Under the pieces are notes generated by a model. It had not been told where the DNA came from, did not search any database, and saw only the letters and a list, made by a program, of their open reading frames with translations. A stretch of DNA of 45,929 bases from Parvimonas sp. Its GTDB lineage: Bacteria > Bacillota > Clostridia > Tissierellales > Peptoniphilaceae. Location: the NCBI GenBank assembly GCA_022770425.1, contig JALEHY010000035.1, positions 1-45,929 of the forward strand. The letters are read 5' to 3'. The position numbers and the translations under genes were made by a program. Below are positions 25,838-33,428 of this stretch, piece by piece. The first letter of the stretch is position 1; each line of letters begins with the position of its first letter.

Positions 25838-27163
25838 GTGAGTGTCAATACTTTTAAAGGGGGCAAGCATATTCACGATTTTAAAGAACTAACCGGTTCT
25901 AAACCTGTGAATTTCGGATTTGTTCCTAAAACTGTAACAATACCTTTATTACAACATTCCGGAGCACCGGCTACTTGTCTTGTTAGCAAGAACGATTTAG
26001 TTAAAGTCGGACAAAAAATCGGAGAAGCATCAGCTTTTATCTCAGCGAATGTTCATTCAAGTGTAAGCGGAAAAGTAAAGTCAATAGATGATATTATGAC
26101 TGCAACCGGAGTGATGTGTAAAGGAATAACAATTGAAAATGATGGATTAGACGAAATAGGATATGAAGAAAAAAATTTGAATATTGATGAAGTAAGCGCA
26201 GCAGACATACTTGATGCCATAAAAGAAGCCGGAATAGTTGGGCTTGGCGGGGCTGGTTTTCCTACTCATGTAAAATTGACTGCAAGAGAAGGACAAATTA
26301 CAGATTACATAATAATAAATTGCGCTGAATGTGAGCCATATTTGACAAGTGATCAACTTATGATGGAATTATATCCTGAAAAAGTAGTTAAGGGACTTTT
26401 ACTTGCAATGAAAGCAATGAATGCACCAAAAGGTATTTTGGGAATAGAAGATAATAAACCTTTGGCAATAGAAAAGTTAAGGGCGGCTTCTATGGAATAT
26501 TCAAATGTTGAAGTTGTTGTCGTTAAAACTAAATATCCTCAAGGGGATCAAAAAAGATTAATTCAAGCTACAACGGGGATAGTTGTACCGTCAGGCGCAT
26601 CCACTTCTGCTGTTGGTATAAGAGTAATAAATGCTAATACTGCCATTGCCATTAGTGATGCTGTTTTGAATGGGAAACCTCTTTATGAAAAATTAGTTAC
26701 AATGACAGGACATGCTTTAAAAGAACCTCAAAATGTAATGGTTAGAGTAGGATCAAAAGTTTCCGATATCGTAGAGTTTATCGGAGGATATCAAAGTACA
26801 CCGGGAAAAATTATTTCCGGCGGTCCTATGATGGGTGAAACACAATATACTCCAAATGTTACTACAGGAAAAGCTATGGGCGGGTTGCTTTTTATGACTC
26901 AAGAAGAAAGTGCACCTAAAGCTGTAAGTCCTTGCATTAGATGTGGCAAATGTGTCGATATTTGTCCTGTATACTTACAGCCTTTGTATTTACAGCTATA
27001 TACTTTGAAAAACAGGGTTGAAGAAGCGGAGAAGTTACATTTAATGGATTGTATTGAATGTGGTTCTTGCTCATATATTTGTCCGTCAAACAGACCTTTA
27101 GTTGAAACTATCAGACTTGGAAAAGCTGAAGTAAGAAAACAAGGTAAAGGAAAAAGAGCATAA
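25838..27163 (+). CDS. rnfC: Rnf complex subunit C
   Basis: The protein has 441 residues from GTG 25838, chosen because GAGGTG at 25826-25831 lies at proper distance and the family begins just here (TFKGGKHIHDFK). In-frame GTG 25829 would overlap that site. RnfC is the NADH-side subunit. It has a biotinyl-like N-terminal fold, an NADH/FMN-binding middle (GLGGAGFPTHVKL and the CAECEPYLTSD stretch) and two [4Fe-4S] motifs: C366/C369/C372/C376 and C405/C408/C411/C415. It takes electrons arriving from ferredoxin through the membrane part and gives them to NAD+. It is first in rnfCDGEAB, directly behind tRNA-Leu. Confidence 0.95.
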   Translation: MSVNTFKGGKHIHDFKELTGSKPVNFGFVPKTVTIPLLQHSGAPATCLVSKNDLVKVGQKIGEASAFISANVHSSVSGKVKSIDDIMTATGVMCKGITIENDGLDEIGYEEKNLNIDEVSAADILDAIKEAGIVGLGGAGFPTHVKLTAREGQITDYIIINCAECEPYLTSDQLMMELYPEKVVKGLLLAMKAMNAPKGILGIEDNKPLAIEKLRAASMEYSNVEVVVVKTKYPQGDQKRLIQATTGIVVPSGASTSAVGIRVINANTAIAISDAVLNGKPLYEKLVTMTGHALKEPQNVMVRVGSKVSDIVEFIGGYQSTPGKIISGGPMMGETQYTPNVTTGKAMGGLLFMTQEESAPKAVSPCIRCGKCVDICPVYLQPLYLQLYTLKNRVEEAEKLHLMDCIECGSCSYICPSNRPLVETIRLGKAEVRKQGKGKRA

Positions 27164-27173
27164 GGAGGGTACT

Positions 27174-28607
27174 ATGGACGAAAAAGATTTAAAAGTTGAA
27201 GTCCCTTCTGAAGTTGAAAAGGGAACGGATATAAATGAAGTAGAGGTCGCATTTGAAAATGTTGAAGAAGTAAAGGATGTTGAAGCGGAAAAAATTGAAA
27301 AAACTCCTATTACAGAAGAAGCAAAATCAGAAAGACCTGTCAGAGAGAGAAGAGAAAGACCTGCAAGAGAATCAAGGGAAAGAACTCCAAGAGAGAGAAG
27401 ACCGAGAGTGACTGCAGAAGAAAATACAGAAAATTCTGAATCAGTAGAAAATAAAGAAACTACTGAAGAAGTTAAAAGTGAAAGACCCGAAAGAGCAAGA
27501 CGTGAAAGAACTCCAAGAGAAAGAACTGAACGTCCTTTGAGGGAAAGAAGAGAAAGAACGGCTGAAACTGAAGAAGGATCAGAAGAAAAACCTTCAAGAG
27601 AGAGAAGAGAAAGACCTGCAAGAGCAGGACGTAGTGAAGAACCTCAAATCAAGTTGTTTGTAGGCTCATCTCCTCACTTAAGAAGCAAAGAAACTGTAAG
27701 TATGGTTATGAGAGATGTTGTTATAGCTTTGATACCTACTTTGCTTGCCGGAATTTATTTCTTTGGGCTTAGAGCATTACTTGTTACGTTGGTAGCGGTG
27801 TTTTTTGCTGTAGGTTCTGAATATGCTTATGAAAAATTGACACATAGACCGATTACTATAAAAGATTTTTCTGCTGTTATTACAGGGATGCTTATAGCTT
27901 TTAACGTTCCTGTTACTATACCTTATTGGATGGTTGCGCTTGGAAGTGTGTTTGCGATTATAATTGTTAAACAATTATACGGGGGACTTGGAATGAATTT
28001 TATGAATCCCGCACTTGCTGCAAGAGCTGCATTAATGGCATCATTTCCAACTGCAATGGCAAATTATGTTGCCCCTAATTTAGGGATTTCAAATTTAATA
28101 AATTCATCAACTTACTCATCTTTGGATATGGCAACTTATGCAACTCCTTTATCAAAGGGAACTCAAGTAAATTTCCTTGAGGCGTTTATAGGAATAAGAG
28201 GAGGTTGTATCGGCGAAGTTTCGACTTTATGTTTATTAATCGGAGCAGGATATTTACTTTACAGAGGAGTTATTCAACTTAGAATTCCGCTTGTGTTCAT
28301 ATCAACAACAGCAGTTGTTTTAGCTCTTACCGGAACACCGATAATGGATTTGCCTATTCAGGTTTTAATGGGAGGACTTATATTAGGAGCGTTTTTTATG
28401 GCTACTGACTATGTATCTGCTCCTGTTAACAGAAAAGCTCAAATATTTTTTGCAATGGGTTGCGGTATAATAACTGCACTTATAAGAAATTTCGGAAATT
28501 TACCGGAAGGTGTAAGTTATTCGATTCTGTTTATGAACTTATTTACCCCGCTTTTAGAAAAATATTGTATCCCTAAAGTTTTTGGAGAAGGGAGAGTTAA
28601 AAAATAA
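27174..28607 (+). CDS. rnfD: Rnf complex subunit D with a long charged N-terminal extension
   Basis: Residues from about 156 to the end of this 477-residue protein are a normal RnfD: a VGSSPHLRS start, membrane spans, MNPALAARA, and an ATPL motif with the Thr at about 324 that should carry covalently bound FMN. The first 155 residues are not part of the family. Residues 1-50 are acidic; three Arg/Glu-rich blocks follow (about 53-79, 103-128, 138-153) built from repeats such as RERRERPAR and RERTPRER, separated by acidic spacers. The extension is in frame, follows an AGGAGG site at ATG 27174, and has no internal stop, so it is very likely made. It would face the cytoplasm if the first span is oriented as usual. 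It could recruit ferredoxin, other Rnf parts or nucleic acid; this is unknown. Confidence 0.93.
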   Translation: MDEKDLKVEVPSEVEKGTDINEVEVAFENVEEVKDVEAEKIEKTPITEEAKSERPVRERRERPARESRERTPRERRPRVTAEENTENSESVENKETTEEVKSERPERARRERTPRERTERPLRERRERTAETEEGSEEKPSRERRERPARAGRSEEPQIKLFVGSSPHLRSKETVSMVMRDVVIALIPTLLAGIYFFGLRALLVTLVAVFFAVGSEYAYEKLTHRPITIKDFSAVITGMLIAFNVPVTIPYWMVALGSVFAIIIVKQLYGGLGMNFMNPALAARAALMASFPTAMANYVAPNLGISNLINSSTYSSLDMATYATPLSKGTQVNFLEAFIGIRGGCIGEVSTLCLLIGAGYLLYRGVIQLRIPLVFISTTAVVLALTGTPIMDLPIQVLMGGLILGAFFMATDYVSAPVNRKAQIFFAMGCGIITALIRNFGNLPEGVSYSILFMNLFTPLLEKYCIPKVFGEGRVKK

Positions 28608-29185
28608 TGAAAGAAACTATTAAATTAACAGTCAGATTATTTTTAATAACAGCAATTGCAGGTTTTGTTCTTGCTTTTGCAAACAGTTTTACTTCTCCTG
28701 TTATCAAAGAAAGAGAAAGACTTCAATACGAAGAAGCGTTAAGAGAAGTTTTTGCAGACGCTGATAAATTTGAAACTTTAGAAGACGGAAAACTTAATTC
28801 AATAAAAACGAAGATAAAAAATATAGAAAAAGTAGAAATTGCTAAGAAATCAGATAAAACTGTGGGCTATGTTTTTAAAACTTTGGGAAAAAACGGTTAT
28901 GGTGGAGATATTTCAATGCTTATGGCTATAAATAACGAAAACCAAACAATTGTTGGGTTTAAAGTTTTAAAACACAGTGAAACGCCGGGACTTGGAAGTA
29001 GAGTTACCACTGATGAATACGCAAAGAGTGTCATCGGAAATACTGTAAAAGAGCATTTGGTAAAAAATTTAAATCCTGAAGCGGATAATGATATTCAAGC
29101 AATAACAGGAACAACAATAAGTGTTAATGCGGTTTTAAACGGATTAAATGCTGCAATAGACGCTTTACAAGAAGTTGGAAAGTAG
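28607..29185 (+). CDS. rnfG: Rnf complex subunit G
   Basis: This 192-residue subunit has one N-terminal membrane span (about 8-28) and an extracytoplasmic FMN-binding domain. The flavin attachment motif, usually SGAT, appears as TGTT at 167-170, so Thr170 should hold the FMN by a phosphoester bond. HSETPGLGSRV is the conserved loop. The ATG at 28607 overlaps the rnfD stop by one base. It passes electrons between RnfD and the rest of the membrane part. Confidence 0.94.
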   Translation: MKETIKLTVRLFLITAIAGFVLAFANSFTSPVIKERERLQYEEALREVFADADKFETLEDGKLNSIKTKIKNIEKVEIAKKSDKTVGYVFKTLGKNGYGGDISMLMAINNENQTIVGFKVLKHSETPGLGSRVTTDEYAKSVIGNTVKEHLVKNLNPEADNDIQAITGTTISVNAVLNGLNAAIDALQEVGK

Positions 29186-29195
29186 GAGGGATAAT

Positions 29196-29810
29196 ATGAA
29201 ATTAAAAAAGATTTTCTTTGACGGTATATTTTTAAATAACCCTGTACTTGTTCAACTTGTTGGAATGTGTTCGGTATTAGCTGTAACGACAAGCGTTGTT
29301 AATGCAATAGGTATGGGTTCATCTGTAATATTTGTAGTAACTTGTTCCAATATTGTTATTTCTATGCTTAGAAAATTTATTCCGGATAAGGTCAGAATAC
29401 CGGCTTATGTAGTAATTATAGCGACATTTGTAACGTTGGTACAAATGTTCTTGGCTGCGTATATACCTGCGCTTTATGATAGTTTGGGACTTTTTATACC
29501 TCTTATAGTGGTAAACTGTTTGATTTTAGCAAGAGCAGAGTCTTTTGCATCAAAAAATAATGTTTTTTCATCTATGATAGACGGGGTAGGACAAGGAATC
29601 GGCTTTACTTTTGCGTTAGTTGTGTTAGCCAGCGTTCGTGAAGTTTTAGGAAACGGAACTTGGTTTGGATTTCCTATACTTGGGAAAAATTATGTTAGTA
29701 TAGGTGTTATTACGCAAGCGCCCGGAGCATTTATTATTCTTGGACTTTTGGTTGCAGGATTTAATATGTTAAGTAAAAAAGTTAGTGCTAAAAAAGAAGG
29801 AGGTAACTAA
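29196..29810 (+). CDS. rnfE: Rnf complex subunit E
   Basis: The protein has 204 residues from ATG 29196, supported by a GGAGG site at 29186-29190; the frame is open a little further upstream but without a ribosome site. Six membrane spans are visible, with paired cysteines (MCSVL and CLILARAE regions) of the RnfA/RnfE type that can hold a membrane [2Fe-2S] centre with RnfA. It lies 10 bases after rnfG and overlaps the rnfA start by one base. The stretch VNCLILARAESFASKN is strongly conserved in the family. Confidence 0.94.
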   Translation: MKLKKIFFDGIFLNNPVLVQLVGMCSVLAVTTSVVNAIGMGSSVIFVVTCSNIVISMLRKFIPDKVRIPAYVVIIATFVTLVQMFLAAYIPALYDSLGLFIPLIVVNCLILARAESFASKNNVFSSMIDGVGQGIGFTFALVVLASVREVLGNGTWFGFPILGKNYVSIGVITQAPGAFIILGLLVAGFNMLSKKVSAKKEGGN

Positions 29811-30385
29811 TGGCTACGATATTAAAAATTTTAGTTGCATCAATTTTAGTAAATAACTATGTGTTGGGACAATTTTTGGGAATTTGTCCTTTGATTGGTG
29901 TATCAAATAAAGTTGAAACTGCATTCGGTATGGGTATGGCGGTTACATTTGTAATTACAATTTCAAGTGCGGTAACTTGGATAATTCAAAAGACTGTATT
30001 GGATACTTTGGGACTTGGATATTTACAGACAATAGTATTTATACTCGTAATCGCAACTTTAGTTCAATTTGTTGAAATGGTACTTAAGAAAATGAGTCCT
30101 AACCTTTATAACGCATTAGGAGTTTTTCTACCGCTTATAACAACAAACTGTGTAGTTTTAGGGGTTGCAATTACAAATATTCAAAAAGAATATAATTTGT
30201 TAGAAACAATATTTAATGGTATGGGAGCATCACTTGGATTTTTGTTAGCCATTGTGTGCTTAGCTTCAATAAGAGAAAAATTGGAATTAACTGAAGTTCC
30301 TAAAAATCTTGAGGGAGTTCCTCTTACATTAATTACCATTGGACTTATGTCTTTAGCATTTTATGGATTTGCCGGATTAGTATAG
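29810..30385 (+). CDS. rnfA: Rnf complex subunit A
   Basis: This 191-residue subunit with six membrane spans is homologous to RnfE in inverted orientation. NNYVLGQFLGICPLIGVSN and ITTNCVVLGVAI are the conserved segments with the cysteines that take part in the membrane iron-sulfur centre. ATG 29810 overlaps the rnfE stop and has GGAGG just upstream. The small size and membrane-only nature are normal. Confidence 0.95.
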   Translation: MATILKILVASILVNNYVLGQFLGICPLIGVSNKVETAFGMGMAVTFVITISSAVTWIIQKTVLDTLGLGYLQTIVFILVIATLVQFVEMVLKKMSPNLYNALGVFLPLITTNCVVLGVAITNIQKEYNLLETIFNGMGASLGFLLAIVCLASIREKLELTEVPKNLEGVPLTLITIGLMSLAFYGFAGLV

Positions 30386-30395
30386 AGGTGAGATT

Positions 30396-31235
30396 ATGAA
30401 TGAAATAATTATACCGGTTTTGGTACTTAGTGTTTTAGGAATTGCTTTTGCTTTAATTTTAGCATTTGCATCAAAAGTATTTTTTGTTAAAGTAGACGAA
30501 AAAGTATTGCAAGTTAGAGGAGAACTTCCTGGTGCAAATTGTGGAGCTTGCGGATTTCCCGGATGTGACGGATTGGCTAAAGCTATTGCAGAAGGGAATG
30601 CTTCAATTACATCTTGTCCTGTCGGAGGTTCGGATTTGGTTGCAAGACTTGCAAGAATTTTAGGTACAGAGGCGGGCGATGTTCAAAGGATGGTTGCCTG
30701 TGTAATGTGTCAAGGAGATAAAGAAAGAGCAAAAGAAAAATACATATATACCGGCATCAGAGATTGTAGGGTAAACAACTCGATGCAAGGAGGAAGTAAA
30801 ACTTGTTCTTATGGTTGTTTAGGCTGTGGAACTTGTCAAGATGTTTGCGGATTTAATGCAATAGAGATGATAAACGGATTAGCGGTTGTAAATAAAGAAA
30901 ACTGTACTGCTTGTAATAAATGTATAGATATTTGTCCTAAGAATTTGATTGATTTAGTACCTTATGAGCAAACTGTTATGGTTAAGTGTAAGAGCTTTGC
31001 TGCAGGAAATGTTGTTAAAAATGCTTGTCAAGTTGGATGTATAGGTTGCAAAATGTGTGTAAGAGTTTATCCTGAAGCATTTTCTGTTGAAAATAATTTG
31101 GCTGTTGTGAATTATGCTAAGGGTTTAGATGAAGCGCTTCTTTTACAAGCAGCGGATAAATGTCCTACAAATGCAATTCATCCCGGACTTGTAAAGAAAA
31201 TGGCTGAACAAGTAAATATGGCTAAAGCTGTTTAG
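30396..31235 (+). CDS. rnfB: Rnf complex subunit B, missing one ferredoxin-type cluster
   Basis: The 279-residue ferredoxin-side subunit has one N-terminal span. A four-cysteine cluster follows (C49, C52, C57, C74), then a normal 2[4Fe-4S] ferredoxin unit: C141/C144/C147 with C151, and C170/C173/C176 with C180. The second ferredoxin unit is altered. C215, C218 and C221 and the final C256 (KCPTNAI) are kept, which are the four ligands of one cluster. The fourth cysteine of its first motif is Tyr225 (VRVYP), and the CxxCxxC expected around 243-252 is absent (AKGLDEALLLQ there). So all ligands of exactly one cluster are lost. The gene is otherwise intact, starts behind GAGGTG, and ends the operon before a terminator. 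Confidence 0.94.
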   Translation: MNEIIIPVLVLSVLGIAFALILAFASKVFFVKVDEKVLQVRGELPGANCGACGFPGCDGLAKAIAEGNASITSCPVGGSDLVARLARILGTEAGDVQRMVACVMCQGDKERAKEKYIYTGIRDCRVNNSMQGGSKTCSYGCLGCGTCQDVCGFNAIEMINGLAVVNKENCTACNKCIDICPKNLIDLVPYEQTVMVKCKSFAAGNVVKNACQVGCIGCKMCVRVYPEAFSVENNLAVVNYAKGLDEALLLQAADKCPTNAIHPGLVKKMAEQVNMAKAV

Positions 31236-31264
31236 AAAAGATTGGAATTTTCCAATCTTTTTCT
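31236..31264 (+). terminator. Terminator of the rnf operon
   Basis: A perfect 10-bp stem (31236-31245 with 31252-31261) starts at the base after the rnfB stop, has an AATTTT loop and runs into T residues. Confidence 0.9.
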
Positions 31265-31358
31265 TAATTTTAAATTAAATTTCATATATGAAAAATAATT
31301 TTTAATTTTATTTTACTATATTTTATTTTCAAAAATTTATATTAATTGAAAAATGTAG

Positions 31359-31364
31359 TATAAT
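31359..31364 (+). promoter_or_regulatory. Likely -10 element of the ispE-murI promoter
   Basis: A perfect TATAAT lies 20 bases before the ispE ATG. A weak -35 (TTTATA at 31336) would have a 17-base spacer. Confidence 0.45.
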
Positions 31365-31383
31365 ATTATGGGAGTGTGATTTT

Positions 31384-32235
31384 ATGAAAAAGAAATCCTA
31401 TGCAAAGATCAATTTAACTTTAGATGTTATTGAAAAAAGACAAGACGGTTATCATAACATAGACGGTGTTATGCAACTTATAAATCTATATGATGTTTTA
31501 GATGTTGAATTTTCCGAAAAGTTTATAATAACTTCAAATTCAAGAGAAATTCCGCTTGATGAAAAAAATTTGGTTTATAAGGCTTTTACAATTATGAAAG
31601 AACAATTTAAATTTAAAGAAAATTTCAGTGTTTACATAGAGAAAAATATTCCTGTTTCTGCAGGAATTGCAGGAGGAAGTACAAATGCCGCCTGCTTTAT
31701 AAATATAGTTTCGGATATGTTAAATTTAAATTTGAGTCTTGATGAAAAAAGAAAGATAGCAAGAAAGGTAGGGGCTGACGTTCCGTATCTATTGTGTGGA
31801 GGAACTGCAAGAACAAGAGGAATAGGTGATGAATTAGAAATTTTAGAAAATATTCCTAAACTTAAACTTTTAATTGTAAATAACGGCATAGAGATTTCGA
31901 CTCCTTATGTTTATAAAAATATAATTCCTTCAGGACAAAATAACAGAGTTGATTTACTTATTGAAAGTTATAATTCTAAAGATATGGACGTTTTTTTTGA
32001 TAGGATGTTTAATTCAATGGAAGTTGTTTCTATAAATTATTGTAATGAAATAAAAGAAATAAAAGATAAAATGAAAGAATTTGGATGTAAAAAGGCTTTA
32101 ATGAGCGGTTCAGGTCCGACGGTATTCGGAATTTTTTTAGAAGATAAAGATTTGGAACGGGCTTATAATTACTTTAAAAACAAATATGAAAAAACTTTTA
32201 AAACTACAACGATAGGAGAGCAATATGGACAATAG
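31384..32235 (+). CDS. ispE: 4-diphosphocytidyl-2-C-methyl-D-erythritol kinase
   Basis: This 283-residue GHMP-family kinase belongs to the non-mevalonate (MEP) isoprenoid pathway. The start YAKINLTLDV with its RQDGYHNIDGVM stretch is the IspE substrate site, and PVSAGIAGGSTNAA is the ATP-binding GHMP loop. MSGSGPTVFGIF near the end is the third GHMP motif. It phosphorylates CDP-methylerythritol using ATP. A GGGAGTG-type ribosome site precedes ATG 31384. Its end overlaps the murI start by 11 bases. It implies that the organism uses the MEP route for undecaprenyl carrier lipids, which fits pairing with a cell-wall gene. Confidence 0.95.
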   Translation: MKKKSYAKINLTLDVIEKRQDGYHNIDGVMQLINLYDVLDVEFSEKFIITSNSREIPLDEKNLVYKAFTIMKEQFKFKENFSVYIEKNIPVSAGIAGGSTNAACFINIVSDMLNLNLSLDEKRKIARKVGADVPYLLCGGTARTRGIGDELEILENIPKLKLLIVNNGIEISTPYVYKNIIPSGQNNRVDLLIESYNSKDMDVFFDRMFNSMEVVSINYCNEIKEIKDKMKEFGCKKALMSGSGPTVFGIFLEDKDLERAYNYFKNKYEKTFKTTTIGEQYGQ

Positions 32236-33049
32236 ACCGATAGGAGTTTTTGATTCGGGAATAGGCGGACTGACAGTGGTAAAAGAAATTTTGAAAGTTA
32301 TGCCTAATGAAAATATAGTTTATTTCGGGGATACAGCGAGGGTACCGTATGGTGACAGAAGTGAAGATACAATAAAAAAATTTACGATGGAGTGTATATC
32401 TTTTTTGAAGTCAAAAAATATAAAACTTCTTATTGTAGCTTGTAATACTGTTTCTGCTGTTGCGCTTGATTTGATAAGAGAAGAGCTTGGAATAGAAACT
32501 TATGGCGTTATTTTGCCCGGTAGTAAAATGGCAAATAGAACTACAAAAAATCATAAAGTCGGAGTTATAGGTACAAACGCCACTGTTAATAACGGAGCTT
32601 ATGAAAAAGCTATACTTTTTGAGAATAATAAAAATGTAGTTTATTCGAAATCTTGTCCGCTTTTTGTTCCGATAGCGGAGGATGGGCTTGGAAACAGTAA
32701 AATTGCACTGGAGGCAGCAAAGTATTACCTTAAAGATTTGATAGATAAAGATGTTGATTGTATTGTTATGGGATGTACTCATTACCCTATTTTAGAAACT
32801 ACGATAAAACAAGTTGTGGGAAGAAATGTAAAATTGATTAATCCTGCAAAAGAAACTGTAAAAGAAGTAAGAGAATATCTGATAAAAACAGGAAAAATTT
32901 CAGAAGATAACGGAAGTGCTATGTTTTTTGTTACAGATGATGAAAATAAATTTAAAAAAAATTTAAAAGAGGTATTGGAAATAAAGGAACCGAGTATCAA
33001 AAGAATAAATTTAAAGACCGTACTTTCCGACAATAAAGACAACGAATAA
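32225..33049 (+). CDS. murI: Glutamate racemase
   Basis: The 274-residue enzyme makes D-glutamate for peptidoglycan. The two catalytic cysteines are in place: C73 in VACNTVSA and C184 in GCTHYPIL. The start has the family's IGVFDSGIGGLTV and YFGDTARVPYG. ATG 32225 lies inside the ispE end with a GGAG site there, so translation is coupled. A hairpin terminator follows the stop. It is full length. Confidence 0.96.
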   Translation: MDNRPIGVFDSGIGGLTVVKEILKVMPNENIVYFGDTARVPYGDRSEDTIKKFTMECISFLKSKNIKLLIVACNTVSAVALDLIREELGIETYGVILPGSKMANRTTKNHKVGVIGTNATVNNGAYEKAILFENNKNVVYSKSCPLFVPIAEDGLGNSKIALEAAKYYLKDLIDKDVDCIVMGCTHYPILETTIKQVVGRNVKLINPAKETVKEVREYLIKTGKISEDNGSAMFFVTDDENKFKKNLKEVLEIKEPSIKRINLKTVLSDNKDNE

Positions 33050-33056
33050 TTATAAG

Positions 33057-33086
33057 GCGAGCAGTTTATACAACTTCTCGCTTTTT
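33057..33086 (+). terminator. Terminator after murI
   Basis: The stem GCGAG 33057-33061 with CTCGC 33077-33081 is extended by AGTT/AACT across a single mismatch; five T follow. Confidence 0.82.
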
Positions 33087-33325
33087 ATTTTTTATTTCAA
33101 AACGGGTAGTTTAGCGAATTGTTTTAAAGTGAATTTGTAAATACAGAAAAATTAAATAAATTACTCAAAGGAATTATAATTTATAAAAGAGATTCCTTAT
33201 CCTGATGTTTTAAAAAATATTTAACTACAAAAATCTTTGAGATGTTTTTTTGTCTTGCAAACTTAATTTTATAATATGTGTCAAGTTAATTTATTAAAAA
33301 TTTTTAAAATTTAGATAAAAAGCTC
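33087..33325. other. AT-rich intergenic region before rpoB
   Basis: I see no gene, RNA or known leader here. An imperfect A/T-rich hairpin near 33220-33255 (ACAAAAA and TTTTTTTGT arms) is too weak to call. Notably, no rplJ-rplL genes or L10 leader precede rpoB. Confidence 0.5.
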
Positions 33326-33354
33326 TTTACTTTTTTGAACTTTTTTGGTAAAAT
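33326..33354 (+). promoter_or_regulatory. Promoter for rpoBC
   Basis: TTTACT at 33326-33331, a 17-base spacer and TAAAAT at 33349-33354 preceded by TGG (extended -10). The leader of about 68 bases ends in an AAAGGGGTG ribosome site. Confidence 0.6.
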
Positions 33355-33428
33355 TTAAAGATAATAGTATAAAACTGGGATAATATGTATTTTTATCTTT
33401 TTTTAAATTTTCAAAGGGGTGAAGTTTT

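Noticed and set aside
33220..33255. Possible second hairpin terminator or leader before rpoB
   Set aside because: The arms are nearly all A and T with mismatches, which is expected by chance in such AT-rich DNA.
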